From positions 2,674,504 to 2,738,503 of the forward strand of contig NZ_LGUF01000007.1 in NCBI RefSeq assembly GCF_001274725.1: 64,000 nt of DNA, written 5' to 3'. The notes below the pieces were generated by a model, which had not been told where the DNA came from, ran no database searches, and worked only from the letters and a program-made list of their open reading frames with translations. Both the position numbers and the translations under genes were made by a program. Below, piece by piece: positions 1 to 8,180 of the stretch (the stretch's first letter is position 1; each line of letters opens with the position of its first letter). The DNA is from Sporosarcina globispora. Its GTDB lineage: Bacteria > Bacillota > Bacilli > Bacillales > Cytobacillaceae.

Positions 1-1098
1 GAGTGGATTTACCAGGGGCTTGCTGCACTGGTTGTCGGCTGTCCGTGTGCACTCGTAGTTTCTACGCCAGTAGCAGTTGTAACAGCCATCGGAAATGCGG
101 CAAGGAACGGTGTTTTAATTAAAGGCGGCATCCACCTGGAAGAAACAGGAGCGCTTAAAGCGATAGCATTCGATAAAACTGGCACGTTAACCAGGGGTGT
201 ACCTGCGGTTACGGACATTATTACCATTAGCGGTGAAGAAAAACACCTCATCCAAATTACCGCAGCCATTGAGAAAGGGTCACAGCATCCCCTTGCCTCA
301 GCAATCATGAAAAAAGCAGAAGAGATGGATTATGATATTACTGGCCTTGATGCAGAAGATTTCACCTCTATAACCGGCAAGGGAGTAAAAGCTGCAGTGG
401 AAGGTGTCCTCTATTATGCTGGCAGCCCAAATCTGTTTGAAGAGCTCCATAGCGGTATGGACAGCACTATTCAAAAGCATATCACATCTCTTCAGACTCA
501 GGGGAAAACCGTTATGATTCTGGGGACAGTGAGCGAAATTCTGCTATTAATAGCTGTTGCAGATGAAATGCGGGATCATTCGAGAACTGTAATCAGTAAA
601 CTAAATGATATGGGAATAAACACTGTCATGCTGACAGGGGATAACCAAAGAACTGCTTTGGAGATTGGAAAGCAAGCTGGAGTATCTGAGATTAAAGCTG
701 ATTTGCTGCCGCAGGATAAACTGGCTTTTATTAAAGAGCTGCGTGCCAGCCACCAAAGTGTGGCAATGGTAGGGGATGGTGTCAATGATGCACCTGCCCT
801 TGCTGCGGCAACGGTCGGTGTCGCTATGGGCGGTGCCGGAACCGATACTGCTCTCGAAACAGCAGATATTGCTTTAATGTCCGATGATTTGAGCAAACTG
901 CCTTATACAATTAAACTCAGCCAAAAAGCCTTAGGGATCATTAAACAGAACATTACTTTCTCACTTGGAATCAAGGCGCTGGCATTATTGCTGGTTGTTC
1001 CGGGGTGGCTGACCTTATGGATTGCCATTTTTGCGGACATGGGAGCGACCTTGCTGGTAACCTTGAACAGTTTACGGCTGCTCAAAATAAAAAAATGA
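1..1098 (+). CDS. Heavy-metal translocating P1B-type ATPase, C-terminal part (cut by window edge)
   Basis: The reading frame is open from base 1, so the N-terminus (metal-binding domain and first membrane helices) lies outside the window. Visible motifs in order are the transmembrane metal-site CPC ([10 protein letters not shown], about residues 12-21 of the visible part), the phosphorylation motif DKTGTLT, the nucleotide-domain HP motif (GSQHPLA), the hinge MLTGDN and [10 protein letters not shown], then two C-terminal helices. CPC is typical of CadA/ZntA (Zn/Cd/Pb) and CopA (Cu) pumps. The short C-terminal tail and the sequence around the last helices look more CadA/ZntA-like, but the metal cannot be fixed without the N-terminus. 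The protein would export metal across the cytoplasmic membrane using ATP. Confidence 0.93.
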   Translation, partial: EWIYQGLAALVVGCPCALVVSTPVAVVTAIGNAARNGVLIKGGIHLEETGALKAIAFDKTGTLTRGVPAVTDIITISGEEKHLIQITAAIEKGSQHPLASAIMKKAEEMDYDITGLDAEDFTSITGKGVKAAVEGVLYYAGSPNLFEELHSGMDSTIQKHITSLQTQGKTVMILGTVSEILLLIAVADEMRDHSRTVISKLNDMGINTVMLTGDNQRTALEIGKQAGVSEIKADLLPQDKLAFIKELRASHQSVAMVGDGVNDAPALAAATVGVAMGGAGTDTALETADIALMSDDLSKLPYTIKLSQKALGIIKQNITFSLGIKALALLLVVPGWLTLWIAIFADMGATLLVTLNSLRLLKIKK

Positions 1099-1205
1099 AC
1101 AAATTCAGAGTAATGCTTTCTGGACATCGCTCTTTTTTGCCCATACCCATATTATAAATATCCTAATTCTCCGTATCTGCCATGTTTATATTAAACCTCC
1201 TGCAT

Positions 1206-1233
1206 AAAAAAAGAAGGAGCACTATTGCTCCTT
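1206..1233 (-). terminator. Intrinsic terminator of the FUSC-family gene
   Basis: Read on the minus strand, AAGGAGCA and TGCTCCTT form an 8-bp stem with a 4-base loop, followed by a run of Ts. It overlaps the stop codon region of the membrane protein gene at 1222. Confidence 0.75.
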
Positions 1234-3399
1234 CCCTGCACCAAGATCTTCTGCCAATTCCATGATTGCTTTGTTGATTCTCCAGATGAAATAAAGGTGA
1301 TGAATCAAATCACGCTGGGATTGTTTCCTGGTTGGGGCCAATCGTTCAATTTGTTCCCTTTCATTTTCAAGGCTATAGACAAGCGTGCCGTCTCCGCTGT
1401 CTTTAATCAAATCCATCAATGTCTCAATATTTAGTTCAAGTTTTTCTTCAATCCTTATGAAAACCTCGACCAGTTCATCCGGATAGTCGAATCCTTTCCG
1501 GTAGGAGGATGCAACAAGATGCCTTGCATAGTAATTGATGGCTGAAAACAGTGTAATCCATCTGTTGACGTCAGCATGGCGCGGGGATCCGGGTTTTTTT
1601 ATCAGCGATTGCGCTTCGACGTTTATTGTTTTAAGTTTTTGATCCAGTAAGAAGCCTTTGCCTGATAGCTCCTTAACATTTATATCTTCCCGGAAGCTTC
1701 GCACATAATCGGTGACATATGGTTTCAGTTCTTTTAAGTAGTCATTTAAGGTATCCGCCACTTTGTCTTTCGTTTTCTTTGGAAAAACAAATAAGGATAC
1801 GCTGAATGCAATCCCGGCGCCGGCAATTGTATCGATTACCCTTGCACTGATAAGGGTTAATGAAATTCCTCCCAGCAAAAGGTCATACATAAAGGCAACG
1901 AGCATTGTAATAAACATGCTCATTAATGTATAGGAGACCTCAAACAAATAATAGGCGAAGAAAACTGCAGTAAAAATCAGAGTGATTTCCAGGTCTGAAT
2001 GGCCGCTGACCATTCCTGCAAGTGTAAATCCGATCGCTGCTCCAATAATCGTCCCAACCGAACGCTGAAATCCTTTTGTATAAATGCGTCCGATCGACTC
2101 GGTTCCGAACAAAACAATAAAAGCTGTTAATAGAACCCAGTAAGGCTGCTCAGGCGAGAGAATTTGGCCAGCGATGATTGATATTATTGCAGCAGTCAAT
2201 GCCTGAAAAGCTTTTTTTGTGGAAGGCATGAAGCCCTTAACATCCTCAGGCGGTTCAACTTCTATAACACCTTCAGTCGTCTCTTCAGGAACTTTAATCT
2301 TATTGTCCTTTACTTTATGAAGTGCCTGCTGAATAGTTATGCCGCCCTCGATTACATGGTTCGCTATGGACTCGATCCTTCTTATTAAAAACAGCCATCC
2401 TGCAGGCTCATCATCCTGGTTAAACAAATCAATAATGAGCAGGCGGAGTGCTTGCACAGCAAGCTCTGCTTCGCGAAGATTTTGCTCTTCGTAATTAGGG
2501 GCAAGCACTTCAGCATCACGGAGAGACTGAATTACCCAGATTAGGAGCCTTCTTAGCTCATCAATTTCAAGAGCCTTCGCTTTTTTTAAGCTTCGGATAG
2601 AGTCCGTCAGTGTTTCAATCAGCATGCCCGCATCAAATATATATAACCGCAGCTGAGAAGGTGTCAGTCCAGGCCATAATTTTTGAACATCATCATCATT
2701 TATATACTCGGATACTATGACAGCATAATCCCGAAGCTTCAGAACATTTCTCTGCAATTCTTCCCGCTGCTGATGAGTCATTTCCTTCTCTTGCATCCCC
2801 TCAATTAACAGGTTGAAGGTAAAATTGCTTTGGAAATGAAAGGAGCGAATGCTTCTCTTCAGGTTTTTCGCAGTGTTCTGAAAAAGGATGAAATTGAACA
2901 GGAAAGCATAAGCAACACCTATCCAAATGCCAATATAAATGGATGGGAGCTGACTGGCGGATAAATTTAGAATAGATGAAAAATAAAGTGTCATGAATGC
3001 AATCATGCAAAGCGAAAAGTATCTGACTCCAAAGCGGGTCAAATAAAAGCTTAAGTATATTAATAGAACCATTGCAATATCGACATAGATTGTGCTCCCT
3101 GCCAATAGGGAACCGATCGAAACCCCAGCCATGGCTGAAAGGCCAACCAAGCCAGTTGTAAGCATCTTATCTTTTTTAGAGTCATCCATCACGATCGTGA
3201 TGCCAAGCATGCCAGCCATTCCGGATACAATAGCCGGAGTGAGAGCGGAAGCCCCTGCAGATTGCATGATCAGCAAAGTCGTAAAGACCGAGGCCATTAA
3301 ACTTAAGGTAGCTCGTCCAGCTTTTTGGAATCTGATAAGACCTGGATCTGATGCCAGTAAACGTCCGAGCCAGCGGTGTATTGTATGGAGCTGCTTCAT
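1222..3399 (-). CDS. FUSC-family / aromatic-acid-exporter-like membrane protein
   Basis: A protein of about 725 aa with two repeated blocks of hydrophobic helices (roughly residues 20-170 and 370-530), each followed by a long helical soluble region. This is the FUSC/YccS-like architecture of putative efflux carriers (aromatic acids, fusaric acid). No substrate can be read from the sequence. The open frame reaches back to a TTG at 3462, but ATG 3399 is preferred because it has a GGTGA ribosome site 5 bases upstream and starts MKQLHTIHRW. It is a single gene, convergent with the ATPase and with its own terminator. Confidence 0.8.
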   Translation of the reverse strand: MKQLHTIHRWLGRLLASDPGLIRFQKAGRATLSLMASVFTTLLIMQSAGASALTPAIVSGMAGMLGITIVMDDSKKDKMLTTGLVGLSAMAGVSIGSLLAGSTIYVDIAMVLLIYLSFYLTRFGVRYFSLCMIAFMTLYFSSILNLSASQLPSIYIGIWIGVAYAFLFNFILFQNTAKNLKRSIRSFHFQSNFTFNLLIEGMQEKEMTHQQREELQRNVLKLRDYAVIVSEYINDDDVQKLWPGLTPSQLRLYIFDAGMLIETLTDSIRSLKKAKALEIDELRRLLIWVIQSLRDAEVLAPNYEEQNLREAELAVQALRLLIIDLFNQDDEPAGWLFLIRRIESIANHVIEGGITIQQALHKVKDNKIKVPEETTEGVIEVEPPEDVKGFMPSTKKAFQALTAAIISIIAGQILSPEQPYWVLLTAFIVLFGTESIGRIYTKGFQRSVGTIIGAAIGFTLAGMVSGHSDLEITLIFTAVFFAYYLFEVSYTLMSMFITMLVAFMYDLLLGGISLTLISARVIDTIAGAGIAFSVSLFVFPKKTKDKVADTLNDYLKELKPYVTDYVRSFREDINVKELSGKGFLLDQKLKTINVEAQSLIKKPGSPRHADVNRWITLFSAINYYARHLVASSYRKGFDYPDELVEVFIRIEEKLELNIETLMDLIKDSGDGTLVYSLENEREQIERLAPTRKQSQRDLIHHLYFIWRINKAIMELAEDLGAGKEQ

Positions 3400-3504
3400 T
3401 GTTTCACCAATCTTTATTAGAGAGTTAAAGATTATTTTACCACTCGTACTTTTATTATCCAAATGAACCAGCTTGATCTTTTTCTGCCTTACAGGTTTAA
3501 AAAT

Positions 3505-3523
3505 CGAACAAATGTTCTATAAT
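3505..3523 (+). promoter_or_regulatory. LexA (SOS) box next to the -10 of the yolD-like gene
   Basis: CGAACAAATGTTCT at 3505-3518 fits the Bacillus LexA/DinR consensus (CGAAC, four bases, GTTC). It overlaps directly with TATAAT at 3518-3523, so LexA binding would block the promoter. The -35 region is weak. Confidence 0.75.
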
Positions 3524-3543
3524 AGTGTATGGAGGGATTTACA

Positions 3544-3897
3544 ATGCCGCTAAGAGACAGAGGGAAAATAAAATGGCTGCCAGCCCACTTCATGCCGGAA
3601 CATCGGTCAATGCTAAGAAAACTGGAAAACGAACAAAAAGCACAAAACAAGCCGCTCATTGATGATTATGAGTTAGAGGAGTATGATAACAAAATTCATT
3701 ATGCGATGGAATTTTCCTTCTTGCTGAAAGTAAAAGTTTGGCGGGAAGGATTTTTCCATGAATACAAAGGGAGGGTAAATAGGCTGGATGGCATCAGCAG
3801 AAAAATTTATCTGGAGTTGGAAGATGGGGATCTTGAGAAAATCATTCTTGAAGAAATAGCTGGGGTGGAAGTGGAAGATCAGTGCAGAGAATCATAA
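3544..3897 (+). CDS. YolD-like family protein
   Basis: A 117-aa protein, MPLRDRGKIKWLPAHFMPEH onward, with the YolD-like family pattern (N-terminal RDRGxxKW...MxPEH; C-terminal beta-rich region ending in a YolD-like GRVNRLD...IxLE block). YolD proteins usually accompany Y-family DNA polymerases (UvrX/YqjW) and are SOS-induced. The start at 3544 is chosen because GGAGGG lies 7 bases upstream; an ATG at 3529 has no ribosome site. Here the gene stands alone with a LexA box in its promoter and no polymerase gene beside it. Confidence 0.85.
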   Translation: MPLRDRGKIKWLPAHFMPEHRSMLRKLENEQKAQNKPLIDDYELEEYDNKIHYAMEFSFLLKVKVWREGFFHEYKGRVNRLDGISRKIYLELEDGDLEKIILEEIAGVEVEDQCRES

Positions 3898-3969
3898 TTC
3901 AATTTTTCCAGAAAAGTTGAAGTCTTACCATACCCATTATTTGCAATTTTTAGATATAATAGAATCCGG

Positions 3970-4129
3970 GTGTTTTATTCCATGACGCTCTATAATTTAG
4001 GCCAGCATAGCCAGGCAATGGAGCTGCTCCTAAAATGTGTTGGCAGAAACCTCTGAAGATCCAGAAGTTTTGCAATATAAAAAAGCTATTAACTTTTATG
4101 CAGACAAACTTGATGAAACTTTTGATTGA
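3970..4129 (+). pseudogene. Decayed tetratricopeptide-type protein, C-terminal remnant with frameshift
   Basis: The frame starting at 3970 reads FYSMTLYNLGQHSQAMELLL. After a one-base shift near 4036 it continues VLAETSEDPEVLQYKKAINF and ends YADKLDETFD at 4129. Both halves together look like the C-terminus of the small TPR proteins common in Bacillus. The N-terminal half is missing and there is an extra base, so this is a remnant rather than a functional gene, unless the single base is an assembly error. Confidence 0.65.
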
Positions 4130-4171
4130 GATTAACTATTAAACTAAATACTCGTACTTTAGGAGAAGCCG

Positions 4172-4930
4172 ATGGAAAAAATCACATTTAATGATATCTA
4201 TAAACCGGGACTTACCGTTCTGGAAAATGACCTTTTTATTCACAACCATAACCCTGATATGCTGCTGCAGTATGACAGTAACTTTATTGCTTTTAAAAAA
4301 ATGCCTTCTGTTCAAGAGTTTGAGGAGGCACATCAATATTTAAGAGGTTTTCATAAAAAATATGGCCAAAAGCATGTAAGATTTTATTTTCCGGATGACG
4401 AGGAGCTTTCTGGAGACCTTCTGGCCTATTTTCAGAAAGATGATGATTATACGGTTGGTTATTTAGAGTTATTTGCCATTCATCCGGGTGATTTTCCTGA
4501 GGTTCGGGAAATGGAAGAAATTATAGTCGAAAATGTTACAGATGAAACATGGAATGAATACCTGCTTTTCCAGTATGAGCAAGATTCAGTTTATGGGGAA
4601 AATTATGCTGAGAAAAAGAAAGACCAGCACTTAAGTAATTATAAAGATGAAAGCTTTCAGCAAATTATTGCATTTTATAAAGGGAGAGCTGCTGGAGCTG
4701 TAGATGTGATCATCAAGGAAAACACAGCTGAAATTGATGGATTGCTGGTCCATGAAGAGTTACAGAAAAAAGGCATTGGCAGCCGCCTGCAAAAATCAGT
4801 GATGGATCAGTTTAAGGATAAGACCATCATCCTTGTTGCAGATGGAGAAGATACTCCGAAGGATATGTACCGTAAACAAAATTATCAGTATCTTGCAAAG
4901 CAGTATAACCTTTTAAAAGTATACGAATGA
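4172..4930 (+). CDS. GNAT-family N-acetyltransferase
   Basis: A 252-aa protein. The C-terminal half holds a GNAT fold with the acetyl-CoA motif A region IDGLLVHEELQKKGIGSRLQ (about residues 189-208, Q/RxxGxG type). The N-terminal 110 residues are a second, degenerate acetyltransferase-like half. It has an AGGAG site before ATG 4172 and a strong terminator after the stop. The acceptor substrate is unknown. Confidence 0.85.
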   Translation: MEKITFNDIYKPGLTVLENDLFIHNHNPDMLLQYDSNFIAFKKMPSVQEFEEAHQYLRGFHKKYGQKHVRFYFPDDEELSGDLLAYFQKDDDYTVGYLELFAIHPGDFPEVREMEEIIVENVTDETWNEYLLFQYEQDSVYGENYAEKKKDQHLSNYKDESFQQIIAFYKGRAAGAVDVIIKENTAEIDGLLVHEELQKKGIGSRLQKSVMDQFKDKTIILVADGEDTPKDMYRKQNYQYLAKQYNLLKVYE

Positions 4931-4936
4931 AGAGAA

Positions 4937-4966
4937 GCCTGGCTCTTTCATGAGCCAGGCCTTTTT
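4937..4966 (+). terminator. Intrinsic terminator after the acetyltransferase
   Basis: GCCTGGCTC pairs with GAGCCAGGC across a TTTCAT loop, followed by CTTTTT. Confidence 0.9.
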
Positions 4967-5124
4967 GTGTTAAAAGAACAGATGTCTAGGGAAACAGTTT
5001 TGCACGGCGCTTTTTTAGCTGACATGAAAATGTCTGCCCAATAACCAACTTCGAAAGGCATAGTGTACAAAACAAGAAAAATATACTGTAAAAATAGGTA
5101 AGAAACATTATAAATATTTTTTAA

Positions 5125-5138
5125 TGTAAGCGCTTTAA
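5125..5138 (+). promoter_or_regulatory. Possible cre (CcpA) site upstream of the serA-type gene
   Basis: TGTAAGCGCTTTAA differs from the cre consensus TGWNANCGNTNWCA at one fixed position. It lies just upstream of the predicted -35 box, a position where CcpA can act. Sequence match only. Confidence 0.35.
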
Positions 5139-5142
5139 AGGG

Positions 5143-5171
5143 TTGAAGTTTTCAGAAGACTTTGATAAGAT
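5143..5171 (+). promoter_or_regulatory. SigA-type promoter of the ZTP riboswitch/serA transcript
   Basis: TTGAAG at 5143-5148 and TAAGAT at 5166-5171 with a 17-base spacer. Transcription would start near 5178, just before the riboswitch aptamer. Confidence 0.65.
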
Positions 5172-5186
5172 TTAAACAATCGAAAA

Positions 5187-5258
5187 GGCTATGTGTAACT
5201 GGCGAGACGCGGATCACCGCGAGGGAGCACATAGTGTCGAAGCCGTTCGCCTGGGCAG
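5187..5258 (+). ncRNA. ZMP/ZTP (pfl) riboswitch aptamer
   Basis: The conserved parts of the ZTP riboswitch are present in order. P1 arms are ATGTG and CACAT around AACTGGCGA and AGGGAGC. P2 is CGCGG/CCGCG with an ATCA loop. After a short linker comes the 3' domain ending CGCCTGGGCA at 5248-5257. ZTP/ZMP accumulates when 10-formyl-tetrahydrofolate is short, and the switch usually turns on one-carbon and purine genes. An intrinsic terminator follows at once, so the predicted mode is transcription attenuation relieved by ligand. Assignment is by pattern recognition, without a covariance search. Confidence 0.82.
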
Positions 5259-5293
5259 AGGTAAGGGATTCTACCCTTGCCTCTTTCTTTTTT
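5257..5293 (+). terminator. Riboswitch-controlled terminator
   Basis: AGAGGTAAGGG pairs with CCCTTGCCTCT (11 bp, one T-G wobble) across ATTCTA, followed by TTCTTTTTT. The 5' arm overlaps the last bases of the aptamer's GCCTGGGCA domain, so ligand binding and terminator formation would compete. Confidence 0.88.
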
Positions 5294-5330
5294 AAAATCT
5301 GATAAAGTTATTCGAAAAGGGGAGAATCCA

Positions 5331-6530
5331 GTGAGTACCATGACTTTAGACAAAGTGAAGACGATTAAAACACTGAATGCGATTGCGCCAAGCGGTCTTG
5401 AAGTGTTTAACAAGGATCATTTTACAATCGATAATGAAAGCGATAATCCCGATGCGATTGTTCTTCGCAGCTTTAATATGCATTCAATGGAATTGGGAGA
5501 TCGATTAAAAGCAATTGCCCGTGCAGGTGCTGGTGTGAATAATATCCCGGTGGAAAGGTGCACTGAGCAGGGGATCGTTGTTTTTAATACACCTGGAGCG
5601 AATGCCAATGCAGTAAAAGAAATGGTGCTTACTTCCTTGATGGCTTCATCCCGCAATCTTTTTGCCGGCATCGCCTGGACCAAAACGCTGAAGGATGAAG
5701 GAGATCAAATTCCAAAGCTTGTAGAAGCAGGGAAAAAGCAATTTGTCGGAAAAGAAATTAAAGGGAAAACACTTGGTGTCATCGGATTGGGGGCAATCGG
5801 AGCATTAGTGGCCAATGATGCACTTGAACTTGATATGGATGTCGTTGGCTTTGATCCGTTCATATCTGTTGACACTGCCTGGAACTTGTCAAGAAATGTT
5901 CAGCGTGCCATGACCATTGAGCAGGTGTTCGCAGAATCTGACTATATCACTGTACATGTTCCATTAACTGATGATACAAAAGAAATGTTCAATGAAGATA
6001 CATTCAGCATGATGAAAAATGGTGTTCATATTCTGAACTTCTCACGCGGAGAACTTGTAAATGAGGCAGATATGGCTGCAGCTCTTGAAAGCGGCAAAGT
6101 AGGCAAATATATTACAGACTTTCCAAATGAGAATGTTCTGGAAATGAAGAACGCAGTGGCCATTCCGCACCTTGGTGCCTCAACGAAAGAATCGGAGGAA
6201 AACTGTGCAGTCATGGCAGCACGCCAGGTGAAGCACTTTCTTGAAACAGGCAATGTCAAAAACTCAGTGAACTTTCCAAATGCAGCCCTTCCATACACAG
6301 GCAAGCGACGTGTCACTGCCTTTCATAAAAATATTCCAAACATGGTCGGCCAAATCACGCTGGCTATTTCCAGCTACCAGCTGAATATCGCCGATATGGT
6401 GAACCGCAGCCGCGGTGAATATGCTTACACGATGATTGATATCGATAATAAAGTAAATGGCGATGTCATCCCTGGATTGCTTGAGCAAATTAATCAAATT
6501 GACGGCATTATTACGTCACGAATTATATAA
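5331..6530 (+). CDS. serA: D-3-phosphoglycerate dehydrogenase
   Basis: A 399-aa enzyme oxidising 3-phosphoglycerate to 3-phosphohydroxypyruvate with NAD, the first step of serine synthesis in the cytoplasm. Visible are the N-terminal substrate-domain motif RAGAGVNNIPV, the Rossmann motif GVIGLGAIGA, the region NFSRGELVNE with a catalytic Arg, the catalytic-His segment IPHLGASTKESEENC, and a C-terminal ACT-like regulatory domain (about residues 325-399). GTG 5331 is chosen because GGGGAG lies 6 bases upstream; ATG 5340 is an alternative. Control by a ZTP riboswitch fits a role in feeding serine-derived one-carbon units to folate. Confidence 0.92.
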   Translation: MSTMTLDKVKTIKTLNAIAPSGLEVFNKDHFTIDNESDNPDAIVLRSFNMHSMELGDRLKAIARAGAGVNNIPVERCTEQGIVVFNTPGANANAVKEMVLTSLMASSRNLFAGIAWTKTLKDEGDQIPKLVEAGKKQFVGKEIKGKTLGVIGLGAIGALVANDALELDMDVVGFDPFISVDTAWNLSRNVQRAMTIEQVFAESDYITVHVPLTDDTKEMFNEDTFSMMKNGVHILNFSRGELVNEADMAAALESGKVGKYITDFPNENVLEMKNAVAIPHLGASTKESEENCAVMAARQVKHFLETGNVKNSVNFPNAALPYTGKRRVTAFHKNIPNMVGQITLAISSYQLNIADMVNRSRGEYAYTMIDIDNKVNGDVIPGLLEQINQIDGIITSRII

Positions 6531-6536
6531 AAGTGC

Positions 6537-6568
6537 AGCCTCAATTCCTCTGGGATTGGGGCTTTTAT
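6537..6568 (+). terminator. Intrinsic terminator after serA
   Basis: GCCTCAATTCC pairs with GGGATTGGGGC (11 bp with wobbles) across TCT, then TTTTATT. Confidence 0.88.
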
Positions 6569-6635
6569 TATGAAACAGAAAACCCTAGGCTAGGCCTAGG
6601 GTTCCAAAAAGCTTACAGCGTGGTATTAAAAAAAC

Positions 6636-6693
6636 TCCTCCGTATTGCTAAAATATTTTTGGTTCGCCAACCAAAATATCAGCATACGGAGGA
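6636..6693 (+). promoter_or_regulatory. Hairpin sequestering the tnpA ribosome binding site
   Basis: TCCTCCGTAT pairs with ATACGGAGGA, and the stem continues with small bulges up to TTTGGTT/AACCAAA around a CGCC loop. The GGAGGAATT that should load ribosomes for tnpA sits in the 3' arm. In IS200 such a hairpin represses transposase translation and read-through from outside. Confidence 0.8.
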
Positions 6694-6699
6694 ATTCTT

Positions 6700-7182
6700 A
6701 TGTCTAAAAAAGACACTAATAGTTTAGCACACACAACTTGGAATTGTAAGTATCACATTGTGTTTGCACCTAAATACAGAAGACAAGTGATATACGGAAA
6801 AATTAAGAAGGATATTGGGGAAATACTCCGCACTCTATGTGAAAGGAAGGGAGTGGAGATTATTGAGGCGACAGCTTGTAAGGATCACGTACATATGTTA
6901 GTGAGTATTCCTCCAAAAATAAGTGTGTCCTCGTTTGTGGGTTATTTAAAAGGCAAAAGCAGCTTGATGATATTTGATCGTCATGCCAACTTAAAATACA
7001 GATATGGAAACCGAAAGTTTTGGTGTACAGGGTATTATGTGGATACAGTAGGAAGAAACAAAAAGGTAATTGAAGATTATATACGTAATCAGATTCAAGA
7101 TGATGTAGTTGCAGAACAAATAAGTATGATGGAATATATTGATCCATTCACAGGTGAAGAGGTTAAGAAAAAGAAAAGATAA
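6700..7182 (+). CDS. tnpA: IS200/IS605-family transposase TnpA
   Basis: A 160-aa Y1 HUH transposase that cuts and rejoins single-stranded DNA at the element ends. The HUH motif is seen as DHVHMLVSIP (about residues 66-75) and the catalytic tyrosine region as GYYVDTVGRN (about 115-124). The start MSKKDTNSLA is typical of IS200 TnpA. The ribosome site GGAGGAATTCTT lies in a hairpin arm, implying very low translation. The length is normal and no frameshift is seen, so the gene is probably intact. Confidence 0.95.
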   Translation: MSKKDTNSLAHTTWNCKYHIVFAPKYRRQVIYGKIKKDIGEILRTLCERKGVEIIEATACKDHVHMLVSIPPKISVSSFVGYLKGKSSLMIFDRHANLKYRYGNRKFWCTGYYVDTVGRNKKVIEDYIRNQIQDDVVAEQISMMEYIDPFTGEEVKKKKR

Positions 7183-7290
7183 TCAGTTGGAAGGCCTTTG
7201 AGGTCTGGCCAGTAAAAGTAGTGCAATTGGCGAACCATTCAGTAGCCCTTTAGGGTTTGGCCAGTAACAAAGGCTTCCAGCCGCAGAGAA

Positions 7291-7314
7291 AACCACCCGT
7301 TATCACGGGTGGTC
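7291..7314 (+). terminator. Right-end hairpin of the IS200 element, terminator-like
   Basis: CCACCCG pairs with CGGGTGG across TTATCA, followed by TCGTTATTT. It probably serves as the right-end recognition hairpin for TnpA; the short T-tail makes it a weak terminator at best. Confidence 0.55.
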
Positions 7315-7322
7315 GTTATTTG

Positions 7323-7406
7323 ATTGCAGTCGGGCCTGAAATCAAAAAAGGTGATTATCCAGTACAAAATCAGCTATCCTTAGAATATACTGATAAAAAA
7401 ATTTAA
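7323..7406 (+). pseudogene. C-terminal remnant of an unidentified gene at the IS200 right flank
   Basis: The frame reads IAVGPEIKKGDYPVQNQLSL then EYTDKKI and stop. It looks like genuine coding sequence but has no start or ribosome site, and begins right where the insertion element ends. No matching N-terminal half is seen to the left of the element. I do not recognise the parent family. Confidence 0.4.
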
Positions 7407-7476
7407 ACCGCCCGTATCTTTTTGTTCTTTTATTCCGTTATAGAAGCAGAGATGTATTAAAGGAGTGAACAGGTTT

Positions 7477-8154
7477 ATGAAGCAAGGGAAAGTTCAGGCT
7501 GAATCAAAGGTGCTCTTAAAACATGAAGAATGCTGTATTGCAGATATCTTTCCTTCCCTGCAGCGTTATAGCCGGTTTCTTGCACAAAATCGATGGGACG
7601 GAGACGATCTTGCTCAGGAGGCTGTAATCCGTGCTTATAATAGCTATTCTCCGGGAATGATCAACAAGGCTCTTTTGAAGAAGATTGCCTATAATTGCTG
7701 GATGGATACTCTTAGAAATAGAAAGAGGGAGCAGCTGGAAGAATCGCCGGAACGAGAAAAAAAGGATTCCAGCCTTGATGGTGAGGAAGCAATCAGCCAT
7801 CTCCTTAACCGGCTGACATTGAAGCAGGCTGTTATTTTTACGCTGAAGGAAGGGTTTCAATATAAAACAAAAGAAATTGCTGATATCCTGCAGACGACTG
7901 AATTTGCAGTAAAGTCCTCGCTGAACCGTGCACGGAAGCAGCTTCAGCATCAAGTTGAAAATGAGGCTGCAGATTCTTTTGCCAATGAAGAAGCAGAGAA
8001 GCTTTATCAGCTGCTGCAGCAATCAGTGGCTGCGGAGGACCCGTCTATTCTGATAAAAACGATTCCTTTCCTGCGATCACTGAAAAGCCACGCCCACAAG
8101 CCTGTTCTTACAATTCCATCGGCTCCTTCAAATACTCTCTGCATGGCGGCATAG
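7477..8154 (+). CDS. ECF-like RNA polymerase sigma factor with C-terminal extension
   Basis: A 225-aa protein. A sigma region 2-like segment (about 25-85, [18 protein letters not shown]) and region 4 with a helix-turn-helix (about 115-160, [20 protein letters not shown]) are present, followed by about 60 extra residues. No anti-sigma gene is adjacent. The stop lies 26 bases before a clpP-type gene on the same strand, and a shared transcript is likely. ATG 7477 is taken as start, with AAAGGAG 11 bases upstream. Confidence 0.75.
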   Translation: MKQGKVQAESKVLLKHEECCIADIFPSLQRYSRFLAQNRWDGDDLAQEAVIRAYNSYSPGMINKALLKKIAYNCWMDTLRNRKREQLEESPEREKKDSSLDGEEAISHLLNRLTLKQAVIFTLKEGFQYKTKEIADILQTTEFAVKSSLNRARKQLQHQVENEAADSFANEEAEKLYQLLQQSVAAEDPSILIKTIPFLRSLKSHAHKPVLTIPSAPSNTLCMAA

Positions 8155-8180
8155 ATCCGCACAGAACAGGAGGGATACAG

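Larger units (their letters stand above)
6580..7320 (+). mobile_element. IS200-type insertion sequence (IS200/IS605 family, tnpA only)
   Basis: A single Y1 transposase gene is flanked by subterminal hairpins instead of inverted repeats, as in IS200. The left side has a palindromic CCCTAGGCTAGGCCTAGGG (6583-6601) and a long hairpin (6636-6693). The right side has a GC-rich hairpin (7291-7314). No tnpB is present. The exact ends cannot be set from sequence alone; the boundaries given are approximate. Confidence 0.75.

Noticed and set aside
1222-3462. TTG 3462 as start of the FUSC-type gene
   Set aside because: No ribosome site, and the extra 21 residues are polar and unlike the family; ATG 3399 is better.
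3518-3546. ATG 3529 as the yolD start
   Set aside because: It lies upstream of the GGAGGG ribosome site that serves ATG 3544, and directly after the -10 box.
6533-6727. Small plus-strand frame between serA and tnpA
   Set aside because: It runs through the serA terminator and the IS200 left-end hairpins and has no ribosome site.
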